Shown: positions 11,901 to 26,900 of the stretch, piece after piece
Layout of the letters: each line of letters begins with the position of its first letter
How positions within the stretch are numbered: the first letter of the stretch is position 1
DNA from: Branchinecta lynchi
Lineage: Eukaryota; Arthropoda; Branchiopoda; Anostraca; Branchinectidae
Assembly: GCA_023053575.1 (NCBI GenBank)
Contig: JAKZAP010000016.1
Span: forward strand, 9,420,046 to 9,484,045
Length of the DNA: 64,000 bases
Direction: 5' to 3'
The notes under the pieces: generated by a model
The model's input: the letters and a program-made list of their open reading frames with translations, nothing else
Told to the model about the DNA's origin: nothing
Database searches by the model: none
Translations under genes and position numbers: made by a program

Positions 11901-14900
11901 TAATAGCCCCAATGAGAAGACTAACTACTCGTAGGAGGCCGGAATGGAACATATCCATATGGTAGGCAAAGTCTGAGGTGAGGATAGACGATCAGGTTTT
12001 ACCGTCCGGATTTTTTGCCCTTTCATCATAAAGTTGAAAAATCTAAACTTTACCGTGCGGAACTGATGATGGTGCAGAAAATCCTGATAGGAAATCCAGT
12101 CAGCGAGCATACCACCCAGATTATCTGCCCGCAGCATTATCAACAAATTTAGCCTTGATTGCTCTAAATTGACACTTACGTAATAGGGAAGAGGCGGAGC
12201 AGGATGGTATCGATATTTTCTTCCGGGTCAATTTAAAATTATGTCCCCTTGCGGGATGGCTAGATAATCCCTAGAGAAACTGGGAATTCAGCACCTTCTG
12301 GTACTGTTGAGGTTGATGAGTAGACCATCTGCCTCTGTCTTTCTGTTTGGTTGTCACTGTTTCTCGAATCAGTTGTCCAAATCTCAAGAAGGCCTGGATC
12401 CAAAAGCGTAACTGATAGATGCTGTGCTCTACATTTCTACGTTAACTAATCTTCTCTCGCTTTTAAAAGTTCCTTTTCACCTTCTTCAGACTGGTATAGC
12501 AGCTACTACTTCGTCTGATTGTTATCATAGCGAGCTTGTCCATTGCTTGAACTTGGCAGCCGATATTGCTGTACCGACTGAGAGAATTCGAGTTGGTACA
12601 AGGAAACCTATTTGGAAAGTCAGTCCTGAAGTTAAGAAGGCAAAAAACACGGCAAAAGTTTGGCTAAAAATTTGGACTGCTTGTGGACGCCCAGGGAATG
12701 GTACTGTCTTTAATCTAAAAGCTAAAACGAAGCGTGAATAAAAATCTTCACTTAAAAATGCTCGTTTGAATGGCTCAGATGCTCCCACTGACAAAAAAGC
12801 GTGGCAAAAGGTCATTAGTACAGATAAAGGTTCAGCTATACCTCCTTCCGCGCTAACTATGGCTGACTGGACCAGCCACTACAGTGGTCTGCTCAGTGGT
12901 TGCAAAAACCAGATTCAGCAGCACTTTGAAAATTTACTTCTTAAATACCTACCAAGGAAAATGTTTTCAACCTTCTGTTCTTCCCGTTACATGTTCTTCC
13001 ATCGAAATTGCTTTCCGAAAATTAAGAAGAACTGGTTCTACAGATTCTGATGGCCTTAGTGCCGATTTTTTTCAAAATTGAGTGTCCAGCTTTAACACAA
13101 CACCTTCAGCTGCTATTTCAAATTTGTTTATGCCAGGGTTTGGTTCCGAATAGTTTCCTCTTGGGTACTATAACATCGGTGATTAAGCGAGCGAAAGACG
13201 CAGACCTTTGCAGAAGCTATCAGCCAATTACAGTTTCTTGTACTACAAGCAAAATCCTGGAGTACGTCCTTCTTCCAGAAATAATTGAAAAATGTCGCTT
13301 TGGTTCAATGCAGTTTGGATTCTGTTCGAGCGAAAGTTGCGCGCACGCTCACCACATATTGACAAAAATGATGAAACAGGCTACCCACGACAAATCTTCT
13401 ATACATATATGTTCTATAGATATAGCTGGTGCTTTTGACAATATAACGCATTCTCAGGCCCTATTTTCTCTCATTATTTCTGGCGTGAATCTGTCTGTTG
13501 TCTATCTGTTAAAATTTTGGTATGGTCATTCTTTAGTAAGGTTCAAATGGCAAGGTAGCTTGTCAGAGAGTATTCCTGTCCGAACTGGTGTTCGCCAAGG
13601 GGGATCTTATCTCCCTACATCTTCAAATCGGCCATATCTTCTTGTCTCGAATCTTTGCATCCTGCTTACTTTTATAAAGACTATGCCTTCAGCTACATAG
13701 CCTACGCGGAGGACTTGCTCTTAGTAAGCCGTAGCCGATCCACACTCACAAAAAATGTAAGTAAGCTTTCGTCGGAACTTCTCAAAATTGGCCTGAAATT
13801 AACCTGCCAAAATGTGAGTAACTGCATTTCAACCCTTCGTCAAATGGTTCGAATGCATCCAAAGCTTTTATATCTCTTGGATCGTTCATCGTCAAATCAA
13901 CAGACTCTCTACGGTGGCTCGGCATAACGTTCAAACCTTCATTGTCGAAATTTTGCTCTTCGGTTGTTCAAGAAGTTTATAAATCAATCCGTACCGCCTA
14001 TGGGCGCATCGTCCCCAGCCGAGGGCGCTATGGTCGTAAAGCTTTGGGAAATTTGCACAGCACCTTCTGCGCTCCTTCTATACTATTTCGTTCTGGCGTC
14101 ACTCATGTTCTGCGAAAGAAGGAGATTAAAAAGACGAGATGTTATTTCAAATATGCGAAGCACCTGCCCCACTTGTCAAAATTATGTCATAACCATACAT
14201 TGACGGAGAAATTCAAAATTCAAGATACAAGCGTTACCCTTTTGGATGTTTCCTCGTCGATTTCAAAAATCATGGACAAAAGGGCCCAACCAGAGCACGA
14301 TGTCGTCCACTGCTTCCTGACCGAAGATTGAAAATTAAGTGTCTATTTCTGTGTGTTTATGTGTTTTGTTTATTTTCTTTATTTTCTTCATTTACTCCGC
14401 CTTTTCAAAATGGCGGGTCATAATTAAATTACTTACTTGCTTACTATACTCTGCATGGACCCACGGGGATTTTAAGCTCATTCTTGTGCTAAAAAAATCC
14501 CCAGCGTTCACAACGGACATTAAAGACTTAATCTAAGCCACCAGTTTATTTAGATTTGAGTTGCTTTTTTGGCTCGAGAAAAAGTCCACGCAGAACGTCT
14601 TCTTTTCCAGATGACGAAATTTTCCACGTTTGATTAGCAAAGATTTATAAGACTTTACTGGTTATTTGTTTATGTCTTCGGGAGTACCACACTGGTCTTG
14701 GTTTTTTAATTTATTTACATTTGTAATAAACAGTTGGAGTATTAGATGAAAATTATTGTTTTGAAGCTTTACTCCCTACGTGCCATAACGGCTGTCCCGG
14801 ATAATCCGCTGAGATTTAGTCCAGACCGAATTATTTCAAATCTAATTTTTCTTTTTTTAATTTGCTCATTGTTCGACGGTGTTTTTTGTGGTTTTGAACA

Positions 14901-17900
14901 TCCATAGTGGCAGTAGGGATCGTTATCATTGAGTGTGTAGAAAGATAATTTTTTGTAGTCCGCTTTAAGAAGCTCTCGTTTGAAAAATATGCTCGGATTC
15001 TACAGTCAGTGTAAATGCATCATCAACTTTTGAGAACTCACTGTTAGCAGTTGGGAGGGGAACGGACTTCATGTCCCCCATAAGTTGAATAACAGATTCA
15101 CGCGGGGAGGGCGATCGGCTGAGCACTGGTGAGCTTCGAGTCGACAGCGACCTCAGTTCCTTGTCTGTTTCCAAACTGGGTACATCAGAGGTTGCATCGC
15201 TGAACTCAGCATCGTCACTTCCCGAATTTAGTCGCTCACGTTTCATCCTACAAGGAACGACTGTAATTAAATACCTCTTGGGTACAGGGGCGTCATGACT
15301 GGGGAGAAAAACTAACTAAATAGTTAGTTTTTCTGAAAATCAGTGGAATTTTCTGAAAATCAGTGGAATTTTCTGAAAATCAGTTGATTTTTTTTCAAAA
15401 TGTCATTTTTGTTGTTGGAAACTGTCTTTTTTCTGCAGAAAAAGTCGGTAAAAATTACCAGCCAGACGGTAAATGCCTCGCCCCCCCCCCCAAAAAAAAA
15501 AAAAAAAAAAAAAAAAACATTTTGGCTAGTAACGCCTCTGCTTGGGAAAGTACAAAAGGCCTCCTACTCTAGGCTTTGGTGGGGAGGTTAGTTGTGTTCT
15601 CTTCTCGGCAACACTTGTGAGAATTTCTATGGGAAAAAAGGCTTTTTTTGGTTTGTATAGTGCACATTTTTTTTATCAGATATTTACAGACTGAATGACA
15701 AGGCTGTCAATTCAGTATAATTTTGGTGATAAATTGCGTTAAGTGCGCAAAAAATAAGAGCTGAAAGCTCATATAGCACTTGCAAGGGTAGCAATAAATG
15801 TTCCAGCTAATGTTAATTCGCGCTGTCAAAGTTGGTCTTTTCAGAGACCCCTGTCCAACTCCCAAGCCGGACAAACTTGAGATCTAGACATAATGGCATG
15901 TCCTGCTCGCCAAGTTTTTAGCAGTTATCCAGCTCTAACCGAATCGGATCCTACTCCCGACGGTTTTGCAAGTCACAAAATTCCCCCCCCCCCCTCCAGT
16001 TTCCACCACAGTTACCGGATGTGTTCTAGACCTGTAAATGGAACTTCTTGGGGCGAGTGCTGTTGCCAACTAATAGCAAGTTCCATCCAAATCACACCAC
16101 TTTTTCGAGAATTATGAATGTCATAAAATTTACACCCCCCCCCCCCCCCCTCCCCAACAGTATCCGAATCAGGTCCGCTTCTATAAATGTCATATCTACT
16201 GCTTACGCTTGTCCTTCTCACCAAGTCCCTTGTCGCTCCGCCTTCCAACTCCCCACCAAATAAAAGTTTATTCAAACAATGTTTACAACGGATACGTCAG
16301 CTACGATTCTTCATCAGCTGCTGAAGAATCGTAGCTGGCGTATCTGTTGTAAACATTGTTTAAATAAATGTTTCAAACTAAGCTTCGGGTCAAAGAATAT
16401 TTAAATAAAAGTTGCTTGTTCCAATACCTTTTGAAACGATGATCCTGCCTTTCTCTAACTTCTCTGTTCTTCCTAGACCTTCCCCTTCCAGCCAATTCGC
16501 TTTCTTCTGAAACACTGACGTCACTCAACCCCGAGTCACATGTTTCATACTCGACCTCCGACTGGTCAGATTCTTCATCCTCATTTGCAAGGCTCTCATT
16601 TTCGGGCTCTATGATTGGTTGCTTCAACTCCTCGTGCAGTTGGTCCATGAAACAACGAAGAAATTCCTGGGAGTCGTGCTGTTGGAATCCCCGGAACATG
16701 GGGTGGGCCTGAAAACATGAAGAATAATGAAAAGTGTCTACGGCAGAGCAAAATAACAGTAGGGCAACTCCATCGTTACTCACGTAACTGTACGCTTAGA
16801 AAGGCTGTAGCGTCATCGATTCTGAACTTGGAGGTCTCATTTTTACTCTATGTCAAAGGTCAAGCCTTCTTCTTTCTTATGTCAAGTGTTCCAGCGATTT
16901 CCTTTGAACAGTTTATGTGCACAGCTCCGAAACTACGCGTTTCCAACGTTACATAAAACGGAAGTGACTTTTTGGTAGTATGTACATAGTCCTAATTTTT
17001 AGCGAATCTGTAAGGTGGCGAACTGATTTTTTTTTTCGTCAGTTAAGGCAGAAATTCGGAACGATTGAGCCCTATGCTTCGTGTCTACTATTTTTTATTC
17101 TCTGTTACTGACGCAACAGAGTTTTGTTGCCAACGTAACTCGTACAAATTCTCACCAGAATCTTCAGCAAAACGATTTTATTCGTAAAAGAAAAGTGAAC
17201 GATTATTTAAAACTCGGACTCTAAAATACATGTTTGAAGCAAAGCACGGGTGCTACTACCACCCACAGGAGGAGGGGGGGGGGGGCTAGCCTTTTACTAT
17301 GTTTCGTCTCAAATAAAAAAGAATGTCACCCTTTTCGGCCATCGCCATCTACTCTGCCCTGCGACAAAAGACACACATTGCATCGATTTAACATAGTATT
17401 TATTATAGTATTTATGTGTTAATGAATGGACCAGATGGTTTAGGCATAGTTCTTTTTTATACATTATTTTGTACTCCTCAATTCTGAGGGAAATAAATGA
17501 ATAAATAAATAAATAAATATGCAGTTTCTTTCTCTAAGCTTTGGATCATCCCAGGGAAGGACTGAGTAGGGAAGTACAATTGAGTTAGTTGTGGCCTACC
17601 GACTTATTCTCTCTAGATAAATACTCATTGAACCCAAGCTGACTGGGAAGCATATATCTCTCTAGATATTTCCTTCTCGTAGTCCAGAAAATTTTCAGCT
17701 CATCTAACAGTGGTCTGAAATGCCAACAATCACTGATATCCTCAGAGGCGTAACTAGCCGAAATGTATTTTTTTTTTGGGGGGGGGGGGAGGGGGGCAAG
17801 GTATATACCAACTGACCGTCATTCTTACCAATGTTTTTGCAGAAAGAACGACTGTTCTTAAGAAAAATCGAGGATTTTGAGAAAAGCTGACTGTTTTTCC

Positions 17901-20900
17901 GAAAAATCGACTAATTTTGCAGAAGATTCGTCTATTTTTTACAAACTGGCAGACAAACATCGGGGAGGGGGGCCCCCGCACCTGGATATGCCCCTAGCCC
18001 CCCCCCCCATCCTCCAATCAACTGGTATGTAATATTTTCCCTTTACCTGAGTCAGGGTGATCGATACTAACACCTTGCCAGATTAGCAGACATTTTCAGC
18101 GTTACTGACGTAACGTGGGCTGTTACGTCAGTAACACAAATTTTGCTGGGCTTGTAACGTGTTCTATTGGCTTCAAGTATGAAATTATTTTTTTTTGGAA
18201 TAACCACTAAAATTGCTATTTCCTCACGTTCTTGCACTTTCTTACCTTGCTTGGACTCAGTTGTAGGCAAACGATATGTTTCGTTACAAACATAACGTTA
18301 GATGGTTTACCGTGCAGTACTGATAAAATCCAATACATTGTTTCCTTGGTGTGTGCAGACCGCACCTTTGCTTTGCTAGAAATTTTTGAACCCGAAAGTT
18401 CGTATCACTTAAATATCGCAAGCGTAGTGGGTGGTGCCATAAGTATTGCCCGTTTGCAAAGCATGAAGAGCATAGGTATTGGCGCTACTCCCTGGTGTAC
18501 AGCTAATAACACTAGAGAGTAGCGCCAAGACTTGATAAAATTGACACACACTCGAATAGTAGCGATACTATCACCACTAGCGATAGAGAACATCCCTACT
18601 GAAACTCATTCAGTCGTTCACCAGCGCTGGCTCCAATAACTTTATATTCTAAACATTGTAAAAAATTAAACAACCTCCATTGTTTCCTTGGTGTGTGCAG
18701 ACAGCACCTTTGCTTTAAAAGAAATTTATAAACCTGCAAGTTTGTCTCGATTTAAATGCCGCAAGCATAGTGGGCGGCGCTACGAGTATGTTCCGTTTGC
18801 AAAGCATGGACAGCACAGGTCTTGGCGCTACTCTATAGTGTTTGCTCTGCCCTATTGTTATTTTTCTCTGGTCTACGGTAATGTTTATATATATACTTCT
18901 ATTTCAGTCAACGGAAATAATTATACACTGAGAGAAACAAACTACTATATAACACAAGAAACGTAACATTTAAACCGCGACGGAGACATTAGCGAACACT
19001 CAGTTTGTCATGGCAAGCCTGCCAGAGTGGCAGGCACAGCTGAAAAATTGGCAGAAACAGAATAGAATAGAATGAATAAAATTTTATTTTTCAAAAGCAG
19101 CTGTCACAGCGTTACCGCCGAATTTGACCTTTTCGTCATACAAAAATGATAAATCTCAATGATAAATCTCCATCAGTCTTGTCACGAAAGAAAAAAAAAA
19201 CACTAAAAACGACTAACTTATCGGTTATTGTACAACTCAACAAATGCTGGAACCCAACTCCTTATATATCGTTCATGAAGAGAGGCCACAGCTGCTAGTT
19301 TGGGGATGTTCTGAGATTTCTCTCACTGGTGTCTAATATGTATAGGAGAATGGGGGGAGGGAGAATATTACGTAATCGGGGAACAGATGGGGTTCTAGTA
19401 CTGAAATCAATGCTAACCGATATTCCGAAACCGGTATTTCAGTGAATAAACGGATTTTTGCCTAATCTCGTGAAACGACATAACATTAAGAGAGGGAAAC
19501 ATGCCGGACGCACTGCAATACCACGGTAGCCTATGCAATTTAGGATAACAATTACAGGAAGTTGCTCGTAACAGACTGATTGCACACGCGGTAAAATGTG
19601 TGCATAGTGCAATGCAGTAGCATTATCCGGAAAATTTTGACTTAAAAAAAATGCGGGTACAACCGGATTCCGGACTAATTATATGTCCGGGTAAAAAATG
19701 ATCATTATATACAGACTCAGCGTCTCTTCTTACCCCTAAATATATCATCTAATCAACTTCAGATAAAGCTTTTACTTTTAACATATTTTCCGGTTTTGGC
19801 CGGATTACAGGCGAACTAGTTCTCCGGCGAGAAAATGGTTTTCACCATCGGGTTCAGCATGTCTTCTTACCCATAAATCAAACATTTAATCAACTTCAAA
19901 TAAAACTTTTACTTTTAACAAACTTTCCGGTTTTTGCCGGATTCTGGACGAACTACTTGTCCGGCGAGAAAATGATTGTCACCATTGTGCTCAGCATGTC
20001 TTCTTACCCCATAATCGACTATCACATTATCTGTTAAAAATATTTTGTTTGTCCCCTAAATTGAACCCCCTCCCCCACCCCCAAATACAGGGCTACAGAG
20101 CCCATCTACGAACTAGACCTAACCCTTGACCCAAACAATCCTCATACCAAGTTTCATCAAAATATCTCATTCCCTTCGAGAGTTATCGTGCTTACAGACG
20201 GACGGAGGGACGGACAACTTCTGCGATGTCATAGGTATCCCTCCACTTTCGTTTTGGGATCCCACAAACAAGTCAAAATTGCATACCGCAGCTAGGAACT
20301 GTTAAACTGTTTCATAAAGTATGGTACAAAAGACTTTAGGTAACGCTCGGATGAGTGTATTGGACGAGGAATTAGTTGCTTCTTCTGATTCATTGTGAGA
20401 TTTTCGGTCATTCTTGTGTTTCGGCAACTTCTTTTTTTGAGCATAGCCTTAATTTGTTTATCCCATCTGAGGTCTGATGTAAGGTATACTGCAAGGAGTT
20501 TTGTCTCATTTACCCGGCAGGGAAGAAGGCAGGGCTGCTTTTGAGGAATCAGAACAGCTGACTTCTCGAGGCTGACTACCATTTTATCAATTGCTGCTTC
20601 CTCACAGATGTCACTCATTAGTGCTGCTGCACTACTTTGAATGTTTTTGTAGCAGCATTCCGTGACGGACAGATCGTCTACGTATTTCTAACGATCTGGT
20701 ATGGTATTTGCCAGATAGTTATCGTTACTAGGAACAATAGTGGTCCCAGTAGAGTTCTCTGCGGAACCCCGCAAAATATGGGAAAAGGGTCTTAGTAACA
20801 CGATTTATACTTGGGACGTTGGGTTCTATCTGTTAGGAAATTAGCAACTAGGAGATCTTAGGTGAGTAGTATCATGAAGGCCAGGGCGCCAGGCGTAAAC

Positions 20901-23900
20901 CGAAAACCGAGGTATTTAAATCCTTGAGTAAACTTCAAGCGATACGAACTCAAATTATGGGGGGAATTTATCTTGATTTTTAACGTAGTCAGAATGAAAG
21001 CCACGCACAAGGTTTATCCGTGTTGAAAACAATATCAGATTCAATTGCAGTTTTCGCTAATTTTTAGACGTAAATTCAGAGCACTGACACTTGGAGCTAA
21101 TAAAACAAGGTCATCCGCATAGCTAATGTTGTTGAAGCATTTACGACCAATAAAACAACCGGCCGAAGCAGAATATAGTAATTTATTATCCACCTTGCCG
21201 TATACCATTTGCCACATGAAATTGACAACTAAAATGTGTCCCTTATTTTACTGCAAAGGTCTGGCGTTTCTAAGCCCTAATAAGTATATAAGCCCTCATT
21301 TTTAACTGGTTCTTTGTTAGCTGCGCTGGAAGCCAATCGCGAGGATAAGCGCATCCCTTCAGGGGTGGTTTCTCCTGGGGTAAGTTGCACGAAGGTAAAA
21401 AGGAGGTTAGTTATTTTGTAAGGGGTTCTCCATCACTTCAGGTTTCTCCTGGGGTAAGTTGCACGAAGGTAAAAAGGAAATCGGTTAGTTATTTGTAAAT
21501 TGAGAGTTCAGGTTGTGTCTGAGAGTAGGAGCAGTGACCACTCTGCATATTATGTTTAAAATGTAAAGATTGTGGTTCTCGGCGTCCAGGAATGGACTGA
21601 GTGTTTTGATTATGTGTGATTTATCATCTTATTTATTAATAAACCCATTGAATTGAAGTGAACTTCAGGCCAATCCGAAAACGGATCAAGCGGTGGGGCA
21701 ACCAAACCTCCAGGATTCATTCACACTGGAAGCACATTACACCGCTGAGCCAATGGAGATCGTTGATTCACATCTCAGTAACGGGGACGAATACTACACT
21801 GTCAGAAATTTTACAACAGACAGCACAAGGGTGCCCGATTCTCAACAGACAACACTTGGGTTGTAATCTGTGGGTTGTAATTGTAAAGTACACTGTCCGA
21901 AGTTTCATAAAATTACACAAGGATGTAATGTTGTACTTACAGAAGGAGGTGGCTTCTACTGATGTGAGATAACACACTAGGGGGACGTTTTCGCGGGATG
22001 GCTGTAGAGCTGAACGGGTGATCCCATCCATGCGATCATGACAGAATCGACCGGGCATTCAACGGCTGAGGAAGATGGGTTCTGTCCACACGAAAATGCT
22101 CATTCAGCTGCATGGGAGCATATGAGTGGGCAGGTCCACACAATATCCAAGTTTGAGCTAGATGGCCCGTTCACCTGTTTATCCGTACACGCGAAAATGA
22201 CGAAAAGATCGGCGGGATTAGCGCGAAAATGTCCGTCGAGCTCGACGGGAGCTGAGCCATCCACGCGAACGTCCCCTAGCTGTCGACGATACGTGTCATT
22301 TCCGTTGTGAAGATTTATTTTTTCGCCTTAGGTAAAGTTACAAGGCATGATGGGTGTTGAGTTTTACGGAAGCAAAATACTAACATGCAAATGATAAAAT
22401 TTTCTCTAACGTTAAAGGACCCCTCTTTCTTTTCACTGTTTTCACAGCCCCAGTGACGACGTACGCGGTCTCCTAACCTCCAAAATCTCCCTCTTTACTA
22501 AAAGCGGCGTGAGTCACTGTATTTGAAATGTTTGCTATTTAGTGCGAGACGAGATTTACCAGGATGGCCCGCAGACAACAAATTTTGTTTCATACTGAGA
22601 CGTCATCAAACAGGCGTTGCCGAACTTGATTTCTCTGGTTTAGCCCTCGGTCCTCAGCATTTAACCACGGCACATTTCTTTCACATTTTCGCAACAAACA
22701 AACGAATATTTTTACGCGAAACCCGGCTAGGAGTCGGTAAGCACTCCAGAAGAGAATCTCTAATTCCACGAAATAAGTACGAGTATTTTTTTTTAAACAA
22801 TATTTAACCACGGAGCGCATTTCTTTTAAATTTTTTCGCCACAAAATTTTGTTTGAGCGAAGCCCGGCTAAGCGCTCAAAAGAGACTTTTTGAATAACAA
22901 TATTTCCGGACCATTTAAGCACGGCGCGAATTTACTTTAAATTTTTCGCCTAAAAAAAAAAGACAATTTTTGCGCGAAGTCGGTAACAAAAGAGAATCCC
23001 TAATTACACAAGCAAGAATGAGTTTTTTTTTAAACAACCTTTACGGACCATTTAACCACGGCGCGCTTTCTTTTATTTTGTCACAAAAAAAGAACATTTT
23101 TGCGCGAAGCCCGGCCAGAGTGGGCAAGCGCTCACTAGAAAATATCTAATTTCACAAAGCAAGTATGAGCATTTTTAAAAAACAAATACAATATTTCCAG
23201 ACCATTTTTTCATGAAAAAGCAATTCCTAACAGAGACTGTGTGCTCTCTCACGTCTGCTGAAACTGCACATCCTTGTGTAAAATTTATCAAACGTCTTTT
23301 TCCACTCAACTTACAAATTTGATGGCATGGAGCACTCCTGATGGTGCCACAAAGGAATGACTGTTATCTTCCACCCACATCTGGTTAACCAAGCCCATGT
23401 AAGATTTGGCCAGACTGGTTTTCCGTTCCTTGTCATACTTCTCTGTGGCTAGGGAAATGAAGCTCCGGCAGTTAACAAAGTACTGAGTGAGCTGGGGGCA
23501 ATTCATCAAGGTCTGGAGGGCGGCGTTCATGTAGCAAGTGTTCCCTAGGTTTGTCAAGCCAAGGAGACCTGTAAGATAAACCATCAGTTACGCTTTTGAC
23601 AAAGCGACATAAATAGATATTCAACCATTCATCCATTTTTTCAATTCCGCCTGTACGAGCTCTCAGCCAGTCCCGATGAAACATTTGTCGCCTGCGTAGT
23701 TGTATTATAGTTGCACGAAAAAGTTGCATGTATTGATATGTAATAGTAAAGAATACTATCATTTAATGTGCCTCAGACTGGGCCAATCTTAAGCAGTAGT
23801 ATCCAGTAGCATCCTGTCTTGCTATAGTAGCATCCAGTCTTGCTGATAGTAGCAAGCAGTAGAATGCAGTAAAACCGACGCCTTGACATAGAAGCATGTA

Positions 23901-26900
23901 CTAGTATCAGTTCGTACTGCATGCTACCTTGATGCTACTTTTTCGTACAACTTGATACTACTATTTTGAGACAAATTTTTAATCGGGGTCCCAACACTGT
24001 AAAAAAAAATCTTGCAGTATTTCCTACTGGGATTAATCTTGTCTCTACTGAGATAACATTATCTCTAATTCGGATTAGTCTTATCCCAGTAGAGATAAGA
24101 TTAATCCCACTAGCAAATACCGCAGTTAACTTTAATCCTTACTCGGAGAAATTTTTTAAAGTGAAGCCCCAGCTCAAGTTTGCAAGTACTTTTAACCTGT
24201 CACAACATTTCATCCATCAGGCGAAGACCAATGGAGGGGTGGATTACCTCAAACTCAAGATTTGTCCATTCTTGGTTTGTAGGAGTTTGAAAAGCCCTAT
24301 GAAGGCGTCAGCCGTGTGGTGTTCCCCTCTCCGTATCCAGTGATGGTTACCAAGGGATCGCAATAAAAGGATCGCTCCAACACTAAGGCGCGGAATAATT
24401 CATCTAAGGCCCACCTCTATTTCGACCAAAACTAGAAATAACTGTATTTGCATTTTCGCCTGACTAAACGGATATCTGCAGAGCAAAACAACACTAGGGA
24501 GTACCGTCAAGACCTATGGTTTCCATGCTTCGCAAACGGGCCATAGTTGTAGTGCCGTCCATTACGCTTACTGCATTTGAAGCGAGACAAACTTGCGGGT
24601 TCAGAAGTTTCTGGTCAAGCTAGATAAAACAGGGGAGTGTGTATCTTTTTGTTTTCTGTGTTCCGAATATGAAGTCATTGAAGGCAGCGCTGGTGCACGA
24701 CTGACTGAGTTTCAGTAGGGCCGTTCTCTACCGCTACAGGTGCTAGTTTCACTGCTAATCGAGTGTGTGTCAGTTTTTCAAGTCTTGGCACTGCTCACTA
24801 GTTTTATTTTGCTCTGGATAACTGGCTAATCCCAGAGTTGCGAAAAGACTGAAGCGCAGAACAATTCATCTAAATACACCGTCAGTTCCACCCAAAACAA
24901 AAACACCCGTATTTGATTTTTGACTGACTAACGACTATCTGGCTTAAAGCACATTTCTCAGCAGATACAATTTCTGTTTCAATGTTATAAACACGTCTCG
25001 ACTGTTTTCAGTCTCGCGCAGCCCCTTGGTTTTGATGAGAAACACGAAGAACTTGCATAATCGGTATTCCTAGCCAACAAGATCATCACAAGCTATAACC
25101 TTCTGACCCGATCCACGTCAGAAAGCGCCAAAAAAAGGGACAATTTAGTAATGTAGTCTACCGCCGTTAGGGTGGATAGACATTTAACAGACGGTATCTC
25201 GGAAATGAATGGAACGAGTGCGGACGTAGGATTTATCAGTAATGTAGCTGCAGATAGATAGATAGACAGATATCGCTTTTATTCTTCTCGAACTATCATG
25301 GCGAGAACCAAATTTGTCGAAATCGTCAATATATACAAATATAAACACTAATAACGATTAATTAAATTCACAAAAGACGGTACAAATGTCTTTTCATACC
25401 GTACATGGTCATATTTTACCTGTTGGAGTTTCCGGACTGCCGCTGAGGCCACTCTTACAGGTCGTTCGAGAATCGAGAGCACTCTCAAATGGTGGCGGAA
25501 GTATATACCTATAGACCGGCAAATGTCAACAGCAAACTGCAAGAACAGCCAACGTCTGGGGACCCATGCACCGAACACGGCAAGAAGCTCAACCAGCCCA
25601 TTTTTGTCAGCCACCTGCATTTCTGACGCTACCAAAACCAAAACATCAACATCTGATCCCCGACAATCGAGTATCTTTCACAGAAATCGGTCGAGGGGGT
25701 CGCCAAATAAGGTGGGAGACGGTAGTCTAAATAATCCATTGTCGGTGAATATCGAAGTCCACAGTCAACCACAACCAGTAGTGTCCAGAGGCACAGAAAA
25801 TTCTACAGGATGTATTGAAACAAGAGACGCTTCCCGATCAGATTCAAACGGTGGAAGACTAAGTTATTCTCCCACTTCCCTAGACGAGGCAGGTGGAGCT
25901 TCTCAGTTTCAGAAGCAGCAGCATTCTTCCAGACCATTGAAAGTACTGTATTTGAATGCAGATACGCTGCTGAACAAATTTCAAGAAGCCAAAAACTTAA
26001 TTGATTCTGATCCGCCAGACATTGTAGCTATTGTGGAAGTGAAGCCGAAGAACAGTCGATACCAGCCGCTTGTATCAGAATTCACCTTGAATGGTTACTC
26101 CACATACTCGAAGAACATTGAATCTTCTGACGGTAGAGGGATATTATGCTATGTCAAAAGTGATCTTTCAGTCGAAGAACTTCATACCAGCGGGGACATA
26201 GGAACTGAGAGTATTTGGCTTCGATTCCGTGGATCTGGAGACAAAATAGTCAATTTTGGTGTTGTTTATCGTAGTCCAAATAGTTCGCTTGAAAATAATT
26301 CTAAAATTCTGAATGAATTTCGAAGTTACATAGAAGAAAGAAAAGGATCAACTGTTGTTGTGGGAGACTTCAACTTTCCGACCATTAACTGGAATTTTAC
26401 TCATACACAAGAGATTGCGCTAACAAGCGGCCCAGTTAAAGAATTCCTGTCATTTGTTAACGAAAACTGTCTTGAGCAGTTAGTAACCGTACCGACTAGA
26501 CAGAGAGGCCAAGACCGACCAAGCCTTTTAGACCTAGTACTGACAGATGACCCTGACACAACTGATAATCTTCGCGTAATAGCTCCTGTAGGGAAGTCTG
26601 ACCATTCGTGCATCATGTTCAATTTAGCCTTAAATTGTCCAAAGAGTACGAGTCCTACAAAACCAATGTTCGATTACTACAGAGGAAATTTTGTTGGTTT
26701 GCGGGACGCGCTGATGGATAATGATTGGGATGCTGAGCTTCATGAGTCTTCGACTGTCGATGAAATGTACACAGCATTTGTCTCTAGACTTACCTCTCTT
26801 GTGAACTCTTTTGTTCCAGTTGCCCAGCATAAAAACCGACCTCGTGTTAGCCGCCCAACTCTGCTTCTTATAAAAGAAAAGCAGCAAGCTTGGAGGCAAT

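Noticed and set aside
25348..25641. Minus ORF overlapping the start of the CR1-like element
   Set aside because: Its C-terminal half belongs to a LINE remnant; the N-terminal half is antisense to the CR1 ORF.
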